Positions 30,289 through 34,657 of a stretch of DNA of 34,657 bases are shown one piece after another. The notes under the pieces were generated by a model that was not told the origin of the DNA, made no database searches, and saw only the letters and a list, made by a program, of their open reading frames with translations. How positions within the stretch are numbered: position 1 is the stretch's first letter; each line of letters opens with the position of its first letter. Position numbers and translations under genes: made by a program. The stretch lies in NCBI GenBank assembly GCA_001804815.1, contig MHBI01000027.1:1-34657 (forward strand), given 5' to 3'. The DNA comes from Lentisphaerae bacterium GWF2_50_93. GTDB lineage: Bacteria > Verrucomicrobiota > Lentisphaeria > Victivallales > GWF2-50-93.

Positions 30289-31432
30289 TTTCCACAACTC
30301 CTTTCGCCAGTTTTAAGAACAATGATTCATCTTTCCCTTTATATTTCCCGGATGACCGGAAATATTCGAGCAGGTTTGCCTGGTTATATTTTATTGAAGG
30401 CGGAAGCCTCCTCACTTCCTCACAAATACGGAATTCCTTCAGTTCCCGCAGATATTCCCGTTTAAGCTCGAAAAACTTCCTGATCCTCCGCCTCCTTCGC
30501 TGCAAATTCGTTTTTATCAGAAGTGTGTTCATATCCCGGAGTATTCTCGGGACTTGCAGACGGAATAGCAGAGGGTTCATGTTGACTGACCGCCTGGAGG
30601 TCAGTTCATCCTGAAGAAATATAAGGTTATCGTATTTGATCCTGAGTTTCTGATATGCGAGCAGATGCTGGTTCTCCAGTCCTCCGGATATGGACGGAAC
30701 CATGTTTTCCTTGTTCCTTATTGAATGGAATCTCACATTGAACATGTCGGTATTGTCTCCGGAAAGCCTGTCCAGGAGATTCTTTTCCAGCCTGGCGAGT
30801 TCGTCCTTGCAAAAACCAAGCTGATCCTCCTGGTGATACCGTCTTTTCCTGCCCCTGATCGGGCTTGAGAAGGACACATGCCTTCCCTTTTCAGTCCTGC
30901 CCAAGAGGATTACGTGCAGATGCAGGTTGTCGGTGTCGTGGTGGAGTCCGTACACGTAGGAAATCCTGTCTCCGGGATGGAACCTGTTCTGGAATTTTGT
31001 CATAACCTTTTTCAGCCTGTCGCCAAGAATCTTCTCCGGATCAAGCCCCTTTTTCCGGATCATTCTCTCTCCGTCAGCGTCCATCGAGACGGCAAACCTG
31101 AAGGCAAGTACATCCCTATATGGAGAAATCTCCTTGATCTTTTTTGTAACAAATTTAATTCTTTCCTGATTGCCCAGATTTTCAGGAACACAATTGAAGT
31201 ATTCGACGATTTTGTCCCGCATGTAGCCACCAACGTGCACTTTTCCGCACCCCTCTTTGGAAACGTATTTTATGGAGTCCTGAATCTTTTTCTTCGCCAT
31301 TTCAAGGCTTGTCCGTTCGTCAAGGGCCTTGTATCTCGCCTTCAGTTCGGACGTCTCGTCCAGATAGCTGATGTTCAGGTTCCGGCAGACCCTTATCGGC
31401 TTTTTCTTTACGAGGATGAGCAGTTTTTTCAT
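30218..31432 (-). CDS. Relaxase/mobilization nickase (HUH, MOB-type)
   Basis: 404 aa. The metal-binding motif YVYGLHHDTDNLHLHVILLG (H164/H165, D166, H171, H173) is the three-His motif III of conjugative relaxases, here in the H-x-D-x4-H-x-H form of MobA/MOBP-like enzymes. The N-terminal third is basic and should hold the nicking Tyr; candidates include Y23, Y34 and Y56. The C-terminal half is Lys/Arg/Leu-rich coil. It nicks oriT and stays bound to the 5' end for transfer. Its start overlaps the stop of the upstream small protein by ATGA. The motif is clear, the exact MOB class is not. Confidence 0.87.
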   Translation of the reverse strand: MKKLLILVKKKPIRVCRNLNISYLDETSELKARYKALDERTSLEMAKKKIQDSIKYVSKEGCGKVHVGGYMRDKIVEYFNCVPENLGNQERIKFVTKKIKEISPYRDVLAFRFAVSMDADGERMIRKKGLDPEKILGDRLKKVMTKFQNRFHPGDRISYVYGLHHDTDNLHLHVILLGRTEKGRHVSFSSPIRGRKRRYHQEDQLGFCKDELARLEKNLLDRLSGDNTDMFNVRFHSIRNKENMVPSISGGLENQHLLAYQKLRIKYDNLIFLQDELTSRRSVNMNPLLFRLQVPRILRDMNTLLIKTNLQRRRRRIRKFFELKREYLRELKEFRICEEVRRLPPSIKYNQANLLEYFRSSGKYKGKDESLFLKLAKGVVENAQTAAWRRKNIRNRGLGRIYGV

Positions 31433-31662
31433 GGGATTTCCTTCTCCGACAGTTCCGATACCAGGAAGGCAAGCGAGTTTTCAATCCTGTCGAGCCGCTG
31501 TTCGATTTCCAGAGGTTTTTCTCCGAAATTGTCCAGGCTGTATACGGCCATCTCAACCGCAATATTGGGCCGGACATGTAACATTTTTGAAATGTTTCTT
31601 ATCCTGTCCGCTGTTTCAGGTGAGACCGATAACCTTATCTGGATTTTATTTTTCTCTTCCAT
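31429..31662 (-). CDS. Small relaxosome accessory / ribbon-helix-helix-like protein
   Basis: 77 aa, with GAGGAGG before ATG 31662. IQIRLSVSPETADRIRNISK and IAVEMAVYSLDNF resemble the strand-helix-helix pattern of ribbon-helix-helix proteins. A coiled-coil end follows (PLEIEQRLDRIENSLAFLVS). Such MobC-like proteins bind oriT and repress their own operon. The inverted repeats at 31719-31770 directly upstream are the likely target. Overlaps the relaxase gene by ATGA. Confidence 0.7.
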   Translation of the reverse strand: MEEKNKIQIRLSVSPETADRIRNISKMLHVRPNIAVEMAVYSLDNFGEKPLEIEQRLDRIENSLAFLVSELSEKEIP

Positions 31663-31718
31663 GTCTCCTCCTCTTTTTTATGAACAGAAAGCTCCGCCTT
31701 TCGTCGTGAAAAGGGAAA

Positions 31719-31770
31719 GAGTTCTATCTCAGATAGAGCTCCTTCCCGTGAAAACTGCCTAGTTTTCACG
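31719..31770. other. Candidate oriT/operator: two adjacent inverted repeats
   Basis: GAGTTCTATC and GATAGAGCTC (9 of 10 paired, 3-base loop, 31719-31741) are followed five bases on by a perfect 9-bp repeat CGTGAAAAC/GTTTTCACG with a 6-base loop (31747-31770). A partial third GTTTTCAtG copy lies at about 31782. Inverted repeats about 60 bases upstream of the mobilization genes are the usual site of oriT and of accessory-protein binding. The nick site cannot be placed. Confidence 0.45.
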
Positions 31771-32080
31771 CATCCTGCCGTGTTTTCATGCCTAATACTA
31801 CCTATCTTTAATAGCAATATATCCGCATGTTTTAACATGTCAAAGGGCCCTTCAAATGAAAAATCATGCGTTAAGGGACTATCGGATGCCCCCTGGGCTG
31901 GAGATTGTCCTTTATCGCATATGGCAGCATTTCCCCTGTATCTGCGTTCCTGACAAGGGATGCAGTTGCAGGGAGGATTGGAGGTATTTACTACTCCCAT
32001 TTTCAATGGTTAATAATTCATTAAAGGTCAACATTAAGATCAATACATTAAAGGAGAGGGCCGTTTTTAGCCTCAAACAC

Positions 32081-32188
32081 TTGTTCAGAATCACGATAAG
32101 TTTACCGGGAATTTGCTCAACTTCACGAATGATTTGTTCAACTTCACGATAAGTTTCAGGCCGACTTGCTCAACTTCACGATAAGTTT
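32081..32188. repeat. Four iteron-like direct repeats in helical phase
   Basis: Copies of TTGYTCAACTTCACGATAAG begin at 32081, 32113, 32134 and 32166. The third and fourth are nearly identical. The first has AGAA in place of ACTT near its middle and the second has GAATGATTT at its end. The spacings of 32, 21 and 32 bases are close to 3, 2 and 3 helical turns, so all copies face the same side of the DNA. This arrangement fits cooperative protein binding, as at an origin, oriT or partition site. No replication-initiator gene is in the window. Confidence 0.75.
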
Positions 32189-32281
32189 GACGGGGCTTTT
32201 TCCGGATCTGGGAAGGCAAGGAATTGCGCCTTTCCTTTATAAACTTAAGCTGCCAAATGGCCTTCTGGAATCACCTTTGCC

Positions 32282-32313
32282 AAGGGGACTTAATTTATCT
32301 TAAGCCCCTTTTC
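32282..32313. terminator. Bulged hairpin, possible bidirectional terminator
   Basis: AAGGGG-A-CTTAA pairs with TTAAG-CCCCTT (11 bp, one bulged A, 6-base loop), with a short T run (TTTTC) at the right end. It lies between two leftward operons. Confidence 0.35.
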
Positions 32314-32541
32314 ATGCTTTATTCCATGCTTTCTTTGTCAATTGGCAACCCAACATGTACATACTAATAATCCCATAAATAAGGAATCTCCTGACGGCCA
32401 TCCTATCCCCGCCGCAAGCAACGGGGTATTACGGACGCCCTCCCTCGCCTCACGGCGGGCCGAAGATTCTATAACAAAAGAAAATCAAAGCCGACCCAAG
32501 GGTCGGGGAATTTGACCCAACTAAGATTAAATTGACATCCT

Positions 32542-32601
32542 GGTAGGGACGGTTCGCCGAGCCGTCCGCGGCGCTCTCGGCGAGAGCACCCTACCTTTTT
32601 T
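32542..32601. repeat. Compound palindrome with three-way-junction potential
   Basis: An outer stem GGTAGGG (32542-32548) / CCCTACC (32589-32595) encloses two hairpins: GACGG...CCGTC and GCTCTC-GGC-GAGAGC. Six T follow (32596-32601). The cloverleaf form resembles intergenic palindromes that recur in Verrucomicrobiota-type genomes. Only one copy lies in this window, so its dispersed nature is not shown here. Confidence 0.6.
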
Positions 32602-32648
32602 GTAAAAACTATTTCGAGACTATTAGTACGTGAAATTAATCAACGCCT

Positions 32649-33422
32649 TTATGATGGAACAACAAATCTCACTTTGCCTTCATTTCCGATTGTGCTTACC
32701 TTACAGCCATAGGCAACCCCGATCAGCCCTGGATCAAGAACGGAATCGACATCGCCGTCTTTTAATATCCTTCCTTCTTTCATGAGGATCATCCTCGAGG
32801 AATATCTCGCCGCTATGTTTATATCATGGGAGATGAGGATGATTGTAAGGTTGCCTTTCCTATTCAGTTCTCCGAGGATTTTCATCAGCCGGAAACTGTG
32901 CCCGATATCAAGATGGGCGGTTGGTTCGTCGAGGAGAAGGATTTCAGGTTCCTGAGCGAGCGCCATTGCCAGCATCACCCTTTGCTTTTCCCCGCCGCTC
33001 AAATTGCTGAACGGAGTCCCGGAATAATTCTCCACATCCATCAGTGCCATCGCGTCGGAAATTACCTTGATGTCACGTTTTGAGGGGGCGATAAACCTTG
33101 AAAGGCGTGACACTCTGCCCATCTCGACAATCTGTCTTACAGAGTAAGGCAACGGGGTAAACACATTCTGGGGGACGACTGCCAGTATTCCAGCCCGTTG
33201 TCCGCGCGACATCTCCAGAATGCTTCTGTCCTTGATCCTGACATTGCCGGAAGAAGGTCTGACATATCCGCCTAAGATCCTAAACACGGTAGTTTTGCCT
33301 GCGCCATTCGGCCCTATGAGGGCCACAAATTCGCCTTTGTCTATTGCAAAGCTCATTCCGGTTACGACATTCCTTCCAAGCCCCGGATAGCTGTATGTTA
33401 TATTATCTGCGGATATCATCAT
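32649..33422 (-). CDS. ABC transporter ATP-binding protein (FecE/BtuD type)
   Basis: 257 aa. Walker A ALIGPNGAGKTTVFRIL, Q-loop VVPQNVFTPLPYSV, signature NLSGGEKQRVMLAMALAQEP, Walker B ILLLDEPTAHLD and H-loop ILISHDINIAARYS are all intact. The Leu-Pro-Tyr-Ser-Val segment after the Q-loop and the GCKVSTIGNEGKVRFVVPS end fit the iron-siderophore/heme/cobalamin import group. It starts inside the permease stop (overlap at 33419-33422) with GGAGGTG upstream. The substrate is not determinable; no Fur box or cobalamin riboswitch is within the window. Confidence 0.95.
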   Translation of the reverse strand: MMISADNITYSYPGLGRNVVTGMSFAIDKGEFVALIGPNGAGKTTVFRILGGYVRPSSGNVRIKDRSILEMSRGQRAGILAVVPQNVFTPLPYSVRQIVEMGRVSRLSRFIAPSKRDIKVISDAMALMDVENYSGTPFSNLSGGEKQRVMLAMALAQEPEILLLDEPTAHLDIGHSFRLMKILGELNRKGNLTIILISHDINIAARYSSRMILMKEGRILKDGDVDSVLDPGLIGVAYGCKVSTIGNEGKVRFVVPS

Positions 33423-34426
33423 GAATCACCTCCGCTTCCCAACCTTGCAGACTTCCTGTTCAAAAGCCATATGAAGAACGGGCCACCCACAAGGGAGGTG
33501 ATGACCCCCACCGGAATCTCCCTCGGGCTTAGGACTGTTTTTGCAAACGTGTCGCAGACCATCAGGAACATCCCCCCATACAGGAAAGAAAGAGGAAACA
33601 ACCGCCTGTGATCCGCTCCGAAAAGTCTTCTGAGGATATGAGGGATTACAAGCCCGACAAAACCTATTATTCCAGAGATGGAGACCGCTGCAGCCGTGAG
33701 CAGGGAGGCGATACCCAGGACTGCGAGCAGGAGCATCCTTGAATTTATCCCAAGGTAGAACGCCATTTCATCTCCAAGTGTCAGCGCGTTTATCTCCCTG
33801 CCATAATGAAACAGGATGACAGCCCCGGCAACTGCAGCAATTCCGGTAGTATGGAGAAGAGCCGAATTGCCCTGTTCCAGGTTCCCGAGCATCCACCATG
33901 TCACGCTGTTCAGCTTATGGTTGTCAAGTACGCTTATAATGAACATCAGGACGCTTGAGCATAGTGTTCCTGCCACTACACCGCTGAGCATGATGTTGTT
34001 TGCATATTCTGACCCGGCACCACGAGCCATTACAAGGACCAGGGACAGGACAAGCAGCGCTGACAGGAATGAAAAAAACGGCAGAAAGAGATATCCAAGC
34101 GCAGTAAAACCGAAGGCTATTGAAATCGCTGCTCCAAGTCCAGCTCCGCCGCTAATTCCGAGGATGAACGGCTCCGCAAGAGGATTCCGGAGCACTGCCT
34201 GATATGCGGCTCCTGAGACAGCCAGGCTTCCCCCGACTATGAATCCAGCAAGAAGCCGCTGGCTCCTGAGATCAATTATTACTCCGAGACCGGGATTGTC
34301 ACGCAGATATTCCAAAGGACTGATGAAGACTGTCCCGAAACACAGACATGTTCCAAAGACGAGAGGGAGAAGCGCAATTGATGCGCATACCAGCAGTCCT
34401 GTGCTGATCTTTAAAGATGCTCTCAT
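33419..34426 (-). CDS. FecCD/BtuC-family ABC transporter permease
   Basis: 335 aa from ATG 34426, preceded by GGGAGGG with five-base spacing. An ATG at 34462 would add 12 polar residues and overlap the upstream gene. About ten hydrophobic helices are present, with family hallmarks: LRSQRLLAGFIVGGSLAVSG, YQAVLRNPLAEPFILGISGG, GLGAAISIAFG and the coupling region IIGFVGLVIPHILRRLFGAD with HRRLFPLSFLYGG. REIPVGVITSLVGGPFFIWL near the end is also typical. It forms the homodimeric membrane path for iron chelates or cobalamin. Confidence 0.95.
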   Translation of the reverse strand: MRASLKISTGLLVCASIALLPLVFGTCLCFGTVFISPLEYLRDNPGLGVIIDLRSQRLLAGFIVGGSLAVSGAAYQAVLRNPLAEPFILGISGGAGLGAAISIAFGFTALGYLFLPFFSFLSALLVLSLVLVMARGAGSEYANNIMLSGVVAGTLCSSVLMFIISVLDNHKLNSVTWWMLGNLEQGNSALLHTTGIAAVAGAVILFHYGREINALTLGDEMAFYLGINSRMLLLAVLGIASLLTAAAVSISGIIGFVGLVIPHILRRLFGADHRRLFPLSFLYGGMFLMVCDTFAKTVLSPREIPVGVITSLVGGPFFIWLLNRKSARLGSGGDS

Positions 34427-34439
34427 CAGAACCCTCCCA

Positions 34440-34657
34440 TCAATGTTTATCTTCTCCGGCATTGGAAGGAATGTCTTCCGGATAGAAGCACTTCCTGAAT
34501 ATCTTCAGCGATTCCGTCATGCGCGGACCGAGCCTGTAGATAAGGCTTTCTTCCATGCCTGTGGATATCCTGTTGTTCTTGACGGCTGGTATTTCGCCCC
34601 ATCCCTGCCTCTTGCTTATTTCCCCGCCGGCAAACTTTCCCATCGCAGGCGCAATTA
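34440..34657 (-). CDS. Periplasmic substrate-binding protein of the ABC importer (C-terminal part)
   Basis: The frame enters from the right edge. The visible about 71 residues read MGKFAGGEISKRQGWGEIPA, VKNNRISTGMEESLIYRLGP and RMTESLKIFRKCFYPED. A Gly-Trp-x-x-I-x-Ala-Val-Lys-x-x-Arg-Ile strand followed by (R)-x-G-P-R and a final helix is the C-terminal end of BtuF/FecB-type binding proteins. The gene stops 13 bases before the permease start. The signal peptide and ligand-binding N-lobe are outside the window. Confidence 0.85.
   Translation of the reverse strand, partial: IAPAMGKFAGGEISKRQGWGEIPAVKNNRISTGMEESLIYRLGPRMTESLKIFRKCFYPEDIPSNAGEDKH

Larger units (their letters stand above)
31663..32648. 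other. Gene-free intergenic region between mobilization and ABC-importer genes
   Basis: No convincing protein-coding frame is present in about 985 bases. The region holds the inverted-repeat cluster (31719-31770), four iteron-like repeats (32081-32188), a bulged hairpin (32282-32312), a G/C-rich inverted repeat (CCCGCCG 32408-32414 with CGGCGGG 32453-32459) and the compound palindrome (32542-32601). Confidence 0.7.

Noticed and set aside
34440..34657. Suspected internal deletion in the binding protein because GKFAGGE runs directly into GWGEIPAVK
   Set aside because: Many BtuF-type proteins have this short spacing between a DVI-x-x-x-MG-K-x-GGE segment and the GW-x-x-I-x-AVK strand, so nothing need be missing.

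Overview
The window is bacterial DNA of moderate GC content. It probably comes from the Verrucomicrobiota/Lentisphaerota/Planctomycetota group. That placement is an inference. It rests on a minus-strand remnant of a prepilin-like protein ending in the H-X9-DG motif common in those phyla (10135-10634), on multi-domain hybrid kinases, and on a compound palindrome of a type I associate with their genomes (32542-32601). No rRNA, tRNA or CRISPR array was seen.

Layout. (1) Positions 1-3207 hold the 3' end of an RHS polymorphic-toxin locus. It consists of RHS core, a DddA/SCP1.201-like cytidine deaminase tip and an Imm1-like immunity gene, followed by decayed downstream cassettes with frameshifts and in-frame stops. 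The core and the deaminase lie in different frames, with a perfect -1 slippery heptamer at the junction. (2) Positions 3341-9746 form a phosphorelay block. It has two hybrid histidine kinases sharing the same N-terminal coil, a stand-alone sensor-like protein between them, and a single-domain receiver. (3) Positions 9729-10634 carry minus-strand remnants. (4) Positions 10702-28363 form a copper/heavy-metal island. It holds an ECF sigma factor with a membrane-anchored regulator, a short CDF-type transporter, a second lone receiver, three periplasmic YHS-like proteins and a Cys-pair relative. It also holds a metal-binding lipoprotein, two TolC-family outer-membrane lipoproteins, a multicopper oxidase, a CuA-type cupredoxin next to an RnfD/NqrB-like membrane protein, and a CusB-CusA pump. 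Two tiny genes encode predicted lipoproteins whose whole mature part would be Cys-His-Gly-Gly-His-His. (5) Positions 28447-32200 on the minus strand are a DNA mobilization module: coupling protein, relaxase, small accessory protein, an oriT-like inverted-repeat cluster and four iteron-like repeats. (6) Positions 32649-34657 on the minus strand are a FecBCD/BtuFCD-type ABC importer cut by the window edge.

How it fits together. The phosphorelay and the sigma/anti-sigma pair lie next to the metal genes and may control them, but no site proves this. Copper in the periplasm would be bound by many His/Cys/Met-rich proteins, oxidized by the multicopper oxidase, and exported through CusBA with a TolC partner. 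The repeated architecture (shared signal peptides, shared 5' leaders, duplicated TolC, tandem metal-binding domains, decayed copies) suggests expansion by local duplication. The adjacent mobilization genes make horizontal spread plausible, but no integrase or att site is visible.
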